A DNA stretch of 64,000 nt from Arcanobacterium haemolyticum (GTDB taxonomy: Bacteria; Actinomycetota; Actinomycetes; Actinomycetales; Actinomycetaceae), in assembly GCA_021532125.1 (NCBI GenBank), contig JADYUX010000001.1, positions 1 through 64,000 on the forward strand, in the 5' to 3' direction. Made by a program: the position numbers and the translations under genes. Below, piece by piece: positions 54,446-63,510 of this stretch. The stretch's first letter is position 1. Each line of letters starts with the position of its first letter. Below the pieces are notes generated by a model. It was not told the DNA's origin, made no database searches, and saw only the letters and a list, made by a program, of their open reading frames with translations.

Positions 54446-56010
54446 GACCGGCTGCCAGCATTATCGGCGGCATCGAGCCGCGCACCCGAGGCAACGAGAG
54501 CATGCGCGAGATCCTCCGGAACCAGGGCATGTACCCACGTCCCTCCGTCACGGTATTCCACCGGGTTAAGGAGCTCGCCGTCGGCGTGGATACGTGACAC
54601 CAAAGACCCGAGAGCGTAGGGAATCGTCGCCGATATCTCCACAGCCGGGCGAGGCAATGCTTCGTCGATCACGTCAAGAAGGTGGTCGATGCCTTCGCCT
54701 GTCAGGCACGAGACGACAACCGCGCCAGGAAAGCGCGTGCGCAAAGCAGCAATATCAACCGGGTCGGCGAGGTCTGCCTTCGAGAGGACGATGATCTCCC
54801 GTGCGTCATGCACATCGATATCTTTGAGAACATCGCGGACAGCCCGCACCTGTCCCACCGGATCGTGGTGGGAGGAATCAACGACATGCAAGAGAATGTC
54901 CGCCCCCGCAGCTTCCTCAAGAGTCGATCGGAACGCCTCGACGAGCTGGGTGGGAAGATGACGGACGAAACCCACCGTGTCAGAGATCGTAAAATCGCGC
55001 CCCTGTGGTGTGCAAGCTCGGCGAACCGTTGGATCAAGCGTCGCGAAAAGGGCGTTTTCCACGAGGACGCCCGCTCCCGTCACAAGATTAAGGAGCGAGG
55101 ACTTCCCCGCATTCGTATAGCCCACGATCACGACCGATGGAATCTTCGTACGGCGGCGCTCAGCACGCTGCTGTTCACGAGCCGGCAACATCTGTTTGAT
55201 ATCACGACGAAGCTTTGCCATCCGAGTGCGGATACGACGACGATCCAGTTCAATCTTCGTTTCACCCGGACCACGCGATCCGATGCCGGCGCCCGCAGCG
55301 ACACGGCCACCAGCCTGACGCGACATCGATTCGCCCCAGCCTCGCAGGCGAGGAAGAAGATACTCAAGCTGGGCAAGCTCAACCTGGGCTTTACCCTCAC
55401 GCGACTTTGCGTGGCGGGCGAAAATATCAAGGATGAGAGCCGTGCGGTCAATAACCTTCACCTTGACGATATCTTCGAGGGCGCGACGCTGAGATGGAGC
55501 CAATTCCGAATCAGCAATGACCGTATCTGCTTCGAGCGTGGCGACGAGCTCGGCAAGTTCGCGCGCCTTCCCCGATCCCAAATAGGTAGCTGGATCAGGA
55601 AGATCACGATGTTGAATCACGCCATCGAGAACTGTCGATCCGGCAGTCTCCGCGAGCGCAGCCAGCTCCCGCAAGGAGTCTTCCGCGTCTTTGAGCGTGC
55701 CGTCCATCCACAATCCTACAAGCACGACGCGTTCGAGACGCACTTGGCGATACTCGATATCGACGCCTTCTTCACGGGCCACACCCGCGTCAAGGCCGGC
55801 GACACGTTGGAGCGAGGAACGTTCCTCCCGGTCAAAATCACTTCCTGCCCACGAACCTTGGTATGCCGGGTCGTCCTGAAGTGCAGTACCCGCCCGAGAG
55901 TGCACATCAACGGTGGACTCACGCAGGCTCGAGACCTCGCGTGTCTCATCACTTTCATTCTCTCGATCGGCAAAGACGCCGCCGCGATCGGCATGTCGTG
56001 TGGTAGTCAT
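54442..56010 (-). CDS. hflX: ribosome-associated GTPase HflX
   Basis: Ribosome-splitting GTPase linked to heat stress and antibiotic tolerance. The 522-residue protein has a long acidic N-terminus (about 1-85), the HflX domain (LPDPATYLGSGKARELAE, RGPGETKIELDRRRI) and the G domain with G1 VGYTNAGKSSL, G3 DTVGFVRHLP and G4 LSKADL. The ATG at 56010 follows AAAAGGAG, so the longer frame is rejected. Confidence 0.95.
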   Translation of the reverse strand: MTTTRHADRGGVFADRENESDETREVSSLRESTVDVHSRAGTALQDDPAYQGSWAGSDFDREERSSLQRVAGLDAGVAREEGVDIEYRQVRLERVVLVGLWMDGTLKDAEDSLRELAALAETAGSTVLDGVIQHRDLPDPATYLGSGKARELAELVATLEADTVIADSELAPSQRRALEDIVKVKVIDRTALILDIFARHAKSREGKAQVELAQLEYLLPRLRGWGESMSRQAGGRVAAGAGIGSRGPGETKIELDRRRIRTRMAKLRRDIKQMLPAREQQRAERRRTKIPSVVIVGYTNAGKSSLLNLVTGAGVLVENALFATLDPTVRRACTPQGRDFTISDTVGFVRHLPTQLVEAFRSTLEEAAGADILLHVVDSSHHDPVGQVRAVRDVLKDIDVHDAREIIVLSKADLADPVDIAALRTRFPGAVVVSCLTGEGIDHLLDVIDEALPRPAVEISATIPYALGSLVSRIHADGELLNPVEYRDGGTWVHALVPEDLAHALVASGARLDAADNAGSRS

Positions 56011-56153
56011 GGGCTCCTTTTCGTCGTCCTCTATCGTCTCATATAACCCTCGCGGCATACGTCACTTCAGCTACAAGCGCGAGCGGCGGATGCTCAGCAA
56101 TCCGTCTCACCCCACGATTCCTGCGCACGAAGTAGGAATGGCGCTCCTTGGCA

Positions 56154-56159
56154 TATAAC
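56154..56159 (+). promoter_or_regulatory. -10 element before 56168
   Basis: TATAAC, with 8 bases to the GTG at 56168; leaderless arrangement. Confidence 0.45.
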
Positions 56160-56167
56160 CTGAGATC

Positions 56168-56773
56168 GTGAACGATCATTACTTCTCCGCGCAGCCCACG
56201 TCCGACGACGAACGCACCGAGCGCACCGTGTTGCTTCAAGGTAGGGAATACTCGGTTGTCACAGCGACTGGAGTCTTCTCCCACGATCGTGTGGACAAAG
56301 GCACCGCTGTTCTCCTGGCCCGCGTGCCCGAACCCGAGCTGGCCCCCGGTGCGATCGCGGTCGATATCGGATGCGGATGGGGACCGATCACCCTCGCCCT
56401 CGCGGCGAGCGCCCCACACGCCGAGGTATGGGGCGTCGATGTCAATGAGCGGGCACGCGAGCTCACAGCCGCGAATCTCACACGAGCCGGACTCCCGGCA
56501 AAGGTGCTGACCCCTGACGAAGCCCGCGAAGCTCTCGGCGATCGCCGGATCTCGCTCATATGGTCGAATCCTCCCGTACGAATCGGCAAAGACGAGCTCC
56601 ACGACCTGCTCACTACGTGGCTCTCACTTCTCGCCGACGACGGAGTCGCGTATCTCGTCGTCCAAAAGAATCTCGGAGCTGATTCCCTCCAGACGTGGCT
56701 CCAGAATCAAGGCTTCACATGCAACAAAATCGGTTCAGCTAAAGGCTTCCGGGTATTCGAGGCGCGCCGTTAG
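56168..56773 (+). CDS. RsmC-like small-domain rRNA/DNA methyltransferase
   Basis: A 201-residue SAM-dependent methyltransferase of the MTS family: AVDIGCGWGPITLALA binds SAM, WGVDVNERARELTAANL follows, and the catalytic loop reads WSNPPVRIG. It corresponds to the C-terminal half of E. coli RsmC (m2G1207 of 16S rRNA); single-domain versions are usual in Gram-positives. GTG start, no ribosome-binding site. Confidence 0.88.
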   Translation: MNDHYFSAQPTSDDERTERTVLLQGREYSVVTATGVFSHDRVDKGTAVLLARVPEPELAPGAIAVDIGCGWGPITLALAASAPHAEVWGVDVNERARELTAANLTRAGLPAKVLTPDEAREALGDRRISLIWSNPPVRIGKDELHDLLTTWLSLLADDGVAYLVVQKNLGADSLQTWLQNQGFTCNKIGSAKGFRVFEARR

Positions 56774-56793
56774 GACGTCACTGATGAAGCAAT

Positions 56794-56826
56794 CCCGTCA
56801 TGCCCGTGGCACAGAGGGCAGGCGGG
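56794..56826. terminator. possible terminator between convergent genes
   Basis: CCCG and TGCCC pair with GGGCA and CGGG around an internal loop and a 10-base loop. Weak; no T-tract. Confidence 0.3.
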
Positions 56827-56830
56827 AGAT

Positions 56831-57358
56831 TCAGTAACCTGCCACGCCGATAAGTGAGAACTCAGCCGTGAGGACCGCTGGCGCCGCACTGGCCGTTCGT
56901 TCACTGTTTTCTACGCGGTCTCCACGGTGCTGCCATGAGGCGACCGTGTAGCCCTCACCGTCCCATGTCACGCACACAGCTCCGTCGCGTGTAGCTACCG
57001 TTAGCGACTCTCCCGGTTCGAGGCGAGCTAGGCCATAGATTCGCAGGTAATGTGCGAATATCCGGGCGGATGCGTCGCTTATGCGGTCACCTGATGCGCG
57101 GACATCTGTTCGCCACTCATCCATAAACCATTCCGCTTGAGGACATTCGCGAACGAGCTCGGCAGCTTCCGGGATGCGGGCCGTGCGAACAACCCTGATG
57201 AGGGCATCAGCACCGATTCCTGTGCGCGAATCACAGATCGTGGAAACGGTTTCTTGCGTTACGTCTCGGCTGCCGTCCGGATCGGGAACCACGATGAACG
57301 TCGTTCCATCAGAGTGGCCGGTCGTGAGGGTGATGCCCTCAAGTTCTGGAAGAATCAC
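56831..57358 (-). CDS. half-length DapF-like protein lacking the catalytic Cys
   Basis: A 175-residue protein whose N-terminal half aligns with diaminopimelate epimerase: TTGHSDGTTFIVVPDPDG, ICDSRTGIGADALIRVV, EWFMD and ARIFAHYLRIYGL. True DapF has about 280-300 residues, an N-ADGS loop and an MCGNG active-site Cys; here that stretch is EWRTDVRASGDRISDAS, with no Cys. The second domain is absent, not frame-shifted: only 57 bases remain before the next gene. Position between hflX and miaA is that of actinobacterial dapF. A TAGAGT hexamer 6 bases before the GTG suggests it is still transcribed. Probably not an epimerase. Confidence 0.8.
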   Translation of the reverse strand: MILPELEGITLTTGHSDGTTFIVVPDPDGSRDVTQETVSTICDSRTGIGADALIRVVRTARIPEAAELVRECPQAEWFMDEWRTDVRASGDRISDASARIFAHYLRIYGLARLEPGESLTVATRDGAVCVTWDGEGYTVASWQHRGDRVENSERTASAAPAVLTAEFSLIGVAGY

Positions 57359-57364
57359 GGTGCC

Positions 57365-57370
57365 ACTCTA
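57365..57370 (-). promoter_or_regulatory. -10 element of the DapF-like gene
   Basis: TAGAGT on the minus strand, 6 bases before the GTG at 57358; same leaderless layout as nrdR. Confidence 0.45.
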
Positions 57371-57464
57371 CGACATTGCGCGTTCTTATCGCTCCCGGTG
57401 GCTGCACCTTACGAGACCTGATGGGGTGCGGCCCGCGTGTGTGAACCCGCGAACGTTGAATTCC

Positions 57465-58391
57465 CTAGGCGATGGCGTCGCTGACGATCGCCCTCGCCGC
57501 CTCGTCGAGCTCGTGCTCGGAAAGGTCTAGCCACGTGAGGCGCGGATCGGCCCGGAACCACGTGCGCTGCTTTTTAGCGAGACGACGAGTCGCCTGCGCT
57601 ATCGATTCCACCGCCTCGTGCTCCGTCATAGCGCCATCGACGAGGGCAATCGCCTCGCGGTAACCGGTGGCTCGGGAGGCCGTAGGCGCGTCGCGAAGGC
57701 CCTGCTCAAGGAGCCCACGAGTTTCATCAACGAGACCGGAGTTGAGCATGTCGAGTGCGCGTTCGTAAATGGAGGCGTTCAGCGCCTCCTTGTCACGGTC
57801 TATGGCAAAAGCACGCACATCACTGTAGTGGCTCGTATGTCGAGGGAAACGCGGCGTGTACGGGCGGCCGGTGAGACGGATGACTTCAAGCGCGCGCACG
57901 ACCCGGCGCGGATTAGCAAGGTCGATCGTCTCGAACGACTGCCGATCTTTGTCGCGCAACTCGGCGTGAAGCGGGGCGAGCCCTTCCTTGGCGATGGTCT
58001 TTTCAAGGTCGGCACGGATGTCGTCGTCGTGTCCTGGAAAATCAAGCTCGTCAAGCAAGCCCGCAACATAGAGTCCTGATCCGCCGACGACGAGGGCGTG
58101 CTTGCCTCGGCTGAGGATATCTTCGAGGTCGGAACGCGCCTCGCGCTGATAGGCTGCGACACTGGCCTCGTCCGCAATGTCGAGGACGTCGAGCTGGTGA
58201 TGAACGATTCCTTCGCGTTGAGCGACAGGTAGCTTGGCCGTACCGATATCCATGCCTCGGTAGAGCTGCATGGCGTCGGCTGAAATGATTTCGACGGCAT
58301 CAGGGCCGCCAAGCATGCCGGCCACCCGCAGCGAGAGGGCCGTTTTCCCACTCGCTGTGGGGCCGACGATCGCAAAAATACGAGGTTTCAT
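57465..58391 (-). CDS. miaA: tRNA dimethylallyltransferase
   Basis: Prenylates A37 of tRNAs reading UNN codons, the substrate for MiaB. The 308-residue protein has the P-loop AIVGPTASGKTALSLRVA, the ISADAMQLYRGMDIGTAK segment, GGSGLYVAGLLD and RRLAKKQRTWFR. Its ATG overlaps the miaB stop by one base (TGATG). Confidence 0.96.
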   Translation of the reverse strand: MKPRIFAIVGPTASGKTALSLRVAGMLGGPDAVEIISADAMQLYRGMDIGTAKLPVAQREGIVHHQLDVLDIADEASVAAYQREARSDLEDILSRGKHALVVGGSGLYVAGLLDELDFPGHDDDIRADLEKTIAKEGLAPLHAELRDKDRQSFETIDLANPRRVVRALEVIRLTGRPYTPRFPRHTSHYSDVRAFAIDRDKEALNASIYERALDMLNSGLVDETRGLLEQGLRDAPTASRATGYREAIALVDGAMTEHEAVESIAQATRRLAKKQRTWFRADPRLTWLDLSEHELDEAARAIVSDAIA

Positions 58392-59914
58392 CAGTCCATT
58401 GGCCGTAGGCGCGGAAGGCCAAGAGAAACAGGGGCCTTTCCAGCCGCTTCCTCTGCGAGCTCCGCGGCACGACGCTCACGAGCCTCCCATGCATCTCCGG
58501 CGCGGGTCGAACGAATCTCGAATATTCCGCCATCGAGCGCAGAATCGGCGACGAGATGATGAGGCGCTGCATGGGTGACGACCGCGCGAACCATATCGCC
58601 GGGACGCGGCGCCGTGACTCCTTCGGGAAGTGCGACATGGACGAGGCGGTTATCCGCAGCACGCCCGCTCACACGTGACGTCTCACCGTCTTTACGCCCT
58701 TCACCTTCCGAGATGAGGACTTCGACGACGCTTCCTTCAAGTTTCTGGTTTTCCTCGTAGGAAATTCGCTCTTGTAGCGCAATGAGCCGGCGGTAACGAT
58801 CGGAGATGACATCCTGTGGGACTTGATCTTCCATATCTGCTGCTGGAGTTCCCGGGCGCGGCGAATAAATGAATGTAAAGGCCGAGGAGAAACGCGACTT
58901 CTCGACGACATCGAGCGTCGCCTGGAAATCTTCCTCTGTCTCCCCGGGGAAACCCACAATGATGTCGGTGGTGATAGCGGCATCAGGCATCCGGTCTCTA
59001 ACGCGGTCAAGGATTCCAAGGAACTTCTCTGACCGGTACGAGCGCCGCATGGCACGGAGGATACGGTCTGACCCCGATTGGAGAGGCATGTGCAGGGAAT
59101 GCATGACGTTGGGAGTCTCGGCCATTGCCGCAATAACATCGTCCGAGAATGCTGCAGGGTGTGGCGACGTAAAGCGGACGCGCTCCAAGCCGTCAATTTC
59201 TCCACATGCACGCAGTAGCTTGGCGAAAGCTTGACGATCACCGAAGCCCACCCCGTAGGAGTTCACGTTCTGCCCCAAGAGCGTTACTTCAATAGCCCCC
59301 TCGGAGACGACAGCGCCTATTTCTGAGAGGATCTCGCCCGGCCTACGATCGCGTTCTTTGCCCCGCAGATGAGGGACGATACAGAACGTGCACGTGTTGT
59401 TGCAGCCCACCGAGATCGATACCCACGCCGCATACGCCGATTCTCTGCGTGTGGGGAGCGTGGACGGAAAGACTTTGAGCGACTCCTCAATCTCAACGGC
59501 GGCCTCGTGATTGTGACGCGCACGCTCTAGAAGTGCAGGCAAAACGTCGAGGTTATGCGTGCCGAGCACCGCATCTACCCAGGGGGCCTTATCGATGATG
59601 CCGTCACGCATCTGCTGGGCGAGGCACCCGCCAACAGCAATCTGCATGCCCGGACGTTCACGTTTGACTGAAGCGAGCTGGCCGAGATTTCCAAACAGGC
59701 GGTTAGCCGCGTTCTCTCGGACTGAGCAGGTATTGAGAATGACGACATCAGCGCCTTCATCACCTGCTTCAGTGGCTCGCGCCGCTTTTTCAGGAACTTG
59801 AGCAACAGGGACATAGCCCGCCGCATCAAGGAGACCTGCGAGGCGTTCGGAATCGTGGACATTCATTTGGCATCCGAGAGTACGGATGGCGTAGGTACGA
59901 GGTAGCTCAGACAT
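58391..59914 (-). CDS. miaB: tRNA-2-methylthio-N6-dimethylallyladenosine synthase
   Basis: Radical-SAM methylthiotransferase acting after MiaA. The 507-residue protein has the UPF0004 domain ([36 protein letters not shown]), the radical-SAM cysteines in [20 protein letters not shown] and a TRAM domain near 400-460. About 40 charged residues follow. The start at 59914 fits the family and overlaps recX by 8 bases. Confidence 0.95.
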   Translation of the reverse strand: MSELPRTYAIRTLGCQMNVHDSERLAGLLDAAGYVPVAQVPEKAARATEAGDEGADVVILNTCSVRENAANRLFGNLGQLASVKRERPGMQIAVGGCLAQQMRDGIIDKAPWVDAVLGTHNLDVLPALLERARHNHEAAVEIEESLKVFPSTLPTRRESAYAAWVSISVGCNNTCTFCIVPHLRGKERDRRPGEILSEIGAVVSEGAIEVTLLGQNVNSYGVGFGDRQAFAKLLRACGEIDGLERVRFTSPHPAAFSDDVIAAMAETPNVMHSLHMPLQSGSDRILRAMRRSYRSEKFLGILDRVRDRMPDAAITTDIIVGFPGETEEDFQATLDVVEKSRFSSAFTFIYSPRPGTPAADMEDQVPQDVISDRYRRLIALQERISYEENQKLEGSVVEVLISEGEGRKDGETSRVSGRAADNRLVHVALPEGVTAPRPGDMVRAVVTHAAPHHLVADSALDGGIFEIRSTRAGDAWEARERRAAELAEEAAGKAPVSLGLPRLRPMD

Positions 59915-60581
59915 CGTCGCCAAGTCTAGTCCAGGGCTCAAACTCATTCCTATCCTCATCTTGCTGCTCTTGTGTGAGATTCTCCTGTGCGATGCTCAGT
60001 GCGCGTGAGCATACAGATGGGGAGTATCCGCGCCGGGCGAGCATGCCGTATGTGCGTTGGTAGAGCGTCGCCGGGTTCCCCGAGGCGCTCCGAAGCTTCT
60101 TGGATGCAAGCTGGACGGCATTGTGGATCTCGTCGTCATCGCTGATCCCCTCAACGGCCTCCGCCGCGACATAGCGATCGATCCCTTTTCGTTGAAGCTC
60201 CATGAGAATGGCCCTCCGGGAGGCTCCGCGGCCATCAAAACGTGAACGGGCGAGAGACTGAGCGAAGCGTTCGTCGTTAATCAATCCAGCTTCTTCAAAC
60301 TTCTCAAGAAGCTCCTCAGCTACCTCGTCAGGAACATCTCGGCGTTCAAGTGCTTGTCGAAGTTGAGCGCGCGATCGATCCATCATTGCCAACTGGCGCA
60401 TGATGATATCGTGCGCACGTTTGCGATGCTCATCGAGCGACAGGCTCTCAACGTCTATCTGGCGGCGCGACCGCTTACCCGTACGTGAACGTTTGTACTC
60501 ATGTCCGGAGCCTTGTTCCCCGTAGCTTTCACCTTCGTAGGCCGCTTCTCGGAATTCGTTATTCCACGGCGATGCACCCAC
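59907..60581 (-). CDS. recX: RecA regulator RecX
   Basis: Binds RecA filaments and limits their activity. The 224-residue protein has a polar N-terminal extension of about 45 residues and then three-helix RecX repeats: [40 protein letters not shown] and [24 protein letters not shown] precedes the GTG start by seven bases. Confidence 0.92.
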   Translation of the reverse strand: MGASPWNNEFREAAYEGESYGEQGSGHEYKRSRTGKRSRRQIDVESLSLDEHRKRAHDIIMRQLAMMDRSRAQLRQALERRDVPDEVAEELLEKFEEAGLINDERFAQSLARSRFDGRGASRRAILMELQRKGIDRYVAAEAVEGISDDDEIHNAVQLASKKLRSASGNPATLYQRTYGMLARRGYSPSVCSRALSIAQENLTQEQQDEDRNEFEPWTRLGDDV

Positions 60582-60640
60582 CGCTCTGCCTCCACTTCAT
60601 CCGCAAGGACCATCTCTTGGCTGCCGATACACCCGGACAG

Positions 60641-60674
60641 GAAGGTGCCCCCGCCCACGTGCGGGGACACCTTC
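60641..60674 (-). other. recA-recX intercistronic hairpin
   Basis: GAAGGTG-C-CCCCGC (60641-60654) pairs with GCGGGG-A-CACCTTC (60661-60674), 13 bp with one mismatch, three bases after the recA stop. No T-tract; likely a partial terminator lowering recX relative to recA. Confidence 0.7.
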
Positions 60675-60676
60675 TC

Positions 60677-61753
60677 TCAGAACTCCACGTCGTCGCTTTG
60701 CTCGGGTGCGGCCTGCGCATCAGAACCCTGGCCAATACCAACTTTCGCCAGGATCTTCTGTTCAATTTCTTCAGCCATCTCAGGGTTGTCTTTGAGGAAC
60801 TGGCGCGCTTTTTCTTTGCCTTGGCCAAGTTGATCACCTTCGTAGGTGAACCAGGCTCCCGATTTACGAACGATTCCGAGATCGACACCCATATCGATAA
60901 TTCCGCCTTCTCGCGAAATTCCTTGACCGTAGAGGATATCGAATTCAGCCTGCTTAAACGGCGGAGCCATCTTGTTCTTCACAACCTTGACCCGCGTACG
61001 GTTCCCAACCGGCTCGCTACCTTCCTTCAGCGTTTCGATGCGCCGGACATCCATACGCACGGAAGCGTAGAACTTCAATGCCTTTCCGCCGGTCGTCGTC
61101 TCTGGGTTGCCGAAGAAAACACCGATCTTCTCGCGGAGCTGATTGATGAAGATTGCCGTAGTTCCCGATGCCGACAACGCACCTGTAATCTTTCGAAGAG
61201 CTTGGCTCATGAGACGAGCCTGGAGACCAACGTGCGAATCGCCCATATCGCCCTCAATTTCCGCTTTAGGAACGAGAGCAGCAACCGAATCAATCACGAT
61301 AATATCCAGGGCGCCTGAACGGATAAGCATGTCGGCAATTTCGAGAGCCTGCTCGCCCGTATCCGGCTGGGAAACGATAAGCGAATCGGTATCGACGCCG
61401 AGTTTCTTCGCGTACTCAGGATCAAGAGCGTGCTCAGCATCGATAAAAGCTGCGATTCCGCCCGCGCGCTGGGCGTTTGCCACCGCGTGAAGGGCCACCG
61501 TAGTTTTACCTGATGATTCTGGGCCGTACACTTCGACGACTCGACCACGCGGAAGACCGCCAATTCCAAGCGCGATATCGAGAGCTACTGATCCCGTGGG
61601 GATGACAGCTACGGCAGCTTGCGCTTTATCGCCCAGCTTCATCACTGAGCCTTTACCGAACTGTTTATCGATTTGCGCGAGCGCCGCTTCGAGTGCTTTC
61701 CCGCGATCGGATGCGCGCGTTACTGGCGCCGCAGTGGTGGAGTTTTTCGCCAT
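60677..61753 (-). CDS. recA: recombinase RecA
   Basis: Strand-exchange protein and co-protease for LexA. The 358-residue protein has Walker [10 protein letters not shown] (about 70-78), Walker [15 protein letters not shown], the L2 region [20 protein letters not shown] and an acidic C-terminus (SDDVEF). The ATG at 61753 follows AGAGGA; the longer frame is rejected. Confidence 0.98.
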   Translation of the reverse strand: MAKNSTTAAPVTRASDRGKALEAALAQIDKQFGKGSVMKLGDKAQAAVAVIPTGSVALDIALGIGGLPRGRVVEVYGPESSGKTTVALHAVANAQRAGGIAAFIDAEHALDPEYAKKLGVDTDSLIVSQPDTGEQALEIADMLIRSGALDIIVIDSVAALVPKAEIEGDMGDSHVGLQARLMSQALRKITGALSASGTTAIFINQLREKIGVFFGNPETTTGGKALKFYASVRMDVRRIETLKEGSEPVGNRTRVKVVKNKMAPPFKQAEFDILYGQGISREGGIIDMGVDLGIVRKSGAWFTYEGDQLGQGKEKARQFLKDNPEMAEEIEQKILAKVGIGQGSDAQAAPEQSDDVEF

Positions 61754-61931
61754 CAGTTTTCCTCTCGATACTGCTTCCGCAGTGTTGTACAGAACAGGTC
61801 TTTCACGGTGCACACCCTCGCCGAGTGGCTATCCGAGGTTCACTGTATGCCCGACCTGCGACATTTTGAGAGCAGTTTTTTGGCCTTGTGGAAAACCGCT
61901 GCCCTCACCGAACCTGTGGAGAACATTACTC

Positions 61932-61947
61932 TCGAACGTACGTTCGA
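61932..61947. promoter_or_regulatory. LexA (SOS) box of recA
   Basis: TCGAAC-GTAC-GTTCGA, a perfect match to the actinobacterial consensus, directly upstream of the -10 candidate at 61923-61928. Confidence 0.9.
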
Positions 61948-62095
61948 ATCCACAACTCGCCCGAAAGGTTTGCGAGCAACTCTGCCAACTCAATCACACC
62001 GCGCTCACCACAGTCCGATCAAGGAACAAGGAAAGGCTTCACCACCCGCGCGGGTGGGCACAACGAGACTCCATACTCTCGCGGATCACATAAAG

Positions 62096-62129
62096 AAAAA
62101 CGAGGGGTAGTCACCTACCCCTCGTTTTT
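62096..62129. terminator. terminator of the clgR-DUF3046 unit
   Basis: Perfect 15-bp stem AAAAACGAGGGGTAG / CTACCCCTCGTTTTT with a TCAC loop. Minus-strand transcripts end in TTTTTCTTTATG. Plus-strand transcripts would also end in a T-run. Confidence 0.9.
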
Positions 62130-62141
62130 CACACCAGTCCA

Positions 62142-62387
62142 TTAGTGGCGCTGCAGCCGATCGCGTTCTTCCGGCTTAATTCGATTAATGAAGCGGTAAT
62201 CCTCAGGTAATCCCATCGCCTCACACATGGCATCCCACACGCGCTGCGGATTCATACCCGATTCAACCGCGTCGAGCGGGCTCACTCCCCCAAGAGACGA
62301 GAGAACGAGATCTTGGGCAAGATTACGCCCATGCCCGCCCGGAAAGGTCCAATCAACTGCGCTCCAGAACTCCGATTCGCGCATCAA
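62142..62387 (-). CDS. DUF3046 protein
   Basis: An 81-residue actinobacterial DUF3046 protein: [37 protein letters not shown] and [20 protein letters not shown]. Function unknown; its place between clgR and recA is conserved. The first ATG overlaps the clgR stop (ATGA); the second ATG, three bases on, is equally possible. Confidence 0.9.
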   Translation of the reverse strand: MMRESEFWSAVDWTFPGGHGRNLAQDLVLSSLGGVSPLDAVESGMNPQRVWDAMCEAMGLPEDYRFINRIKPEERDRLQRH

Positions 62388-62809
62388 GCCATCTTTGCCA
62401 TCTCGGCACGAACAAGCTCATCGGGAACAGTGTTCGGCACTCGCATGTGCGGAGGAATCCGACCTTCCGCGAAATCGACACGGTCTGCGACAAGGCGGAG
62501 GACATGGCTCAAAGGCACATTCAAGGCGCGACAAATCGACGAGAGCAGTTCGGAGGATGCTTCCTTCTGTCCGCGCTCTACTTCAGAGAGATAACCGAGC
62601 GAGACACGCGCATCAGAGGAAACCTCACGCAACGTGCGACCCTGACGCTGACGATACTCGCGGAGCACCTCGCCAAGCTCGCGACGGAGCAAGGCCTGCT
62701 CGTGGTATTCCGGTTGCATTGCCGAGAATGACCTCGTGGCTTCGGGCTTCCGGTTTACGCCGGTACGTAGTTCCATGTTCATCATCCTATCGAACGTTGT
62801 ATCAGCCAT
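62384..62809 (-). CDS. clgR: ClgR-type helix-turn-helix regulator
   Basis: Activator of Clp protease and other stress genes in actinobacteria. The 141-residue protein has the XRE-type domain [20 protein letters not shown] then [19 protein letters not shown] and [20 protein letters not shown], very close to the ClgR consensus, and a short acidic tail. I use the ATG at 62809, about 24 bases after the predicted transcription start; the ATG at 62776 is an alternative. Confidence 0.9.
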   Translation of the reverse strand: MADTTFDRMMNMELRTGVNRKPEATRSFSAMQPEYHEQALLRRELGEVLREYRQRQGRTLREVSSDARVSLGYLSEVERGQKEASSELLSSICRALNVPLSHVLRLVADRVDFAEGRIPPHMRVPNTVPDELVRAEMAKMA

Positions 62810-62839
62810 CGTTATTCCCAATCTTCCACTGTTGAGCAC

Positions 62840-62868
62840 ATCATAAAACTTGAGCATATTCGACTCAA
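62840..62868 (-). promoter_or_regulatory. candidate clgR promoter
   Basis: Minus strand TTGAGT (62863-62868), 17-base spacer, TATGAT (62840-62845). Confidence 0.65.
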
Positions 62869-62869
62869 G
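62849..62869. promoter_or_regulatory. HAIR element (HspR operator) upstream of clgR
   Basis: Read on the minus strand: CTTGAGT-N7-GCTCAAG, matching the HspR operator consensus CTTGAGT-N7-ACTCAAG at 13 of 14 positions with the correct 7-base spacer. It covers the -35 and most of the spacer of the clgR promoter, as expected for a repressor. Confidence 0.7.
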
Positions 62870-62975
62870 TATTCCTCAACATCTGTACTCATCTTGCGGC
62901 ATTAACCTGAAGAAACCCTGAAAATCGACCACACCGTTCACGGGACTTCTCCCCACGACCACGAACCGCCGAGGT

Positions 62976-63494
62976 TTACACCCCAAGAACTCGCGAGAGG
63001 ACGAGGAGGGCTCCCTCAACAGCGCCGGCACGCACCTGTGCGCGATCCCCTGTGAGGTGAAGCAAGTGAGCGCTCTCACCCGCAGTACCAGCCACACCTA
63101 TCCACACAGTTCCCGCATCGTGGCCGTCTGCTGGCCCCGGACCAGCCACGCCGGTCGTCGCAACGGCAAGATCACAGCCGAGCACCCGACACGCACCCCG
63201 AGCCATCTCAATCGCGACTTCGCGATCCACTGGTCCTGTCTGCGCCAGTCGATCGCGGGAAACACCCAGCACAGAGGACTTGACGTCGGTTGCGTAGCTG
63301 ACAATCCCCCCACGAAACACCGACGACACACCCGGAAGATCGACGATCGTCGCCGCTAACGCGCCTCCTGTCAGCGATTCCGCAACCCCAAGGCTAAGGT
63401 GATGACCCTCAAGATAATCAATAATCGCGGCGAGGCGAGAATACGCACTCACGTCATTATTCTCGACGGGAGGCTCCTGGCGATCGTTTCCCAT
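62976..63494 (-). CDS. cinA: CinA C-terminal-domain protein (NMN amidase type)
   Basis: A 172-residue standalone CinA C-terminal domain, the family of nicotinamide-nucleotide amidases (PncC). Landmarks: GVAESLTGGALAATIVDLPG, VSSVFRGGIVSYATDVKSSV and AVATTGVAGPGPADGHDAGT. The start is uncertain; ATG 63494 gives about the family length. It lies just after pgsA and before clgR. Confidence 0.9.
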   Translation of the reverse strand: MGNDRQEPPVENNDVSAYSRLAAIIDYLEGHHLSLGVAESLTGGALAATIVDLPGVSSVFRGGIVSYATDVKSSVLGVSRDRLAQTGPVDREVAIEMARGACRVLGCDLAVATTGVAGPGPADGHDAGTVWIGVAGTAGESAHLLHLTGDRAQVRAGAVEGALLVLSRVLGV

Positions 63495-63510
63495 CTGGAT
63501 TTCGTCCACG

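Larger units (their letters stand above)
61754..62141. other. recA upstream region
   Basis: No gene in this 388-base stretch. It holds the SOS box (61932-61947), a possible -10 TAATGT on the minus strand at 61923-61928 that would leave a leader of about 160 bases, a CCACCCG/CGGGTGG palindrome (62042-62057) and a terminator (62096-62129). Confidence 0.6.
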
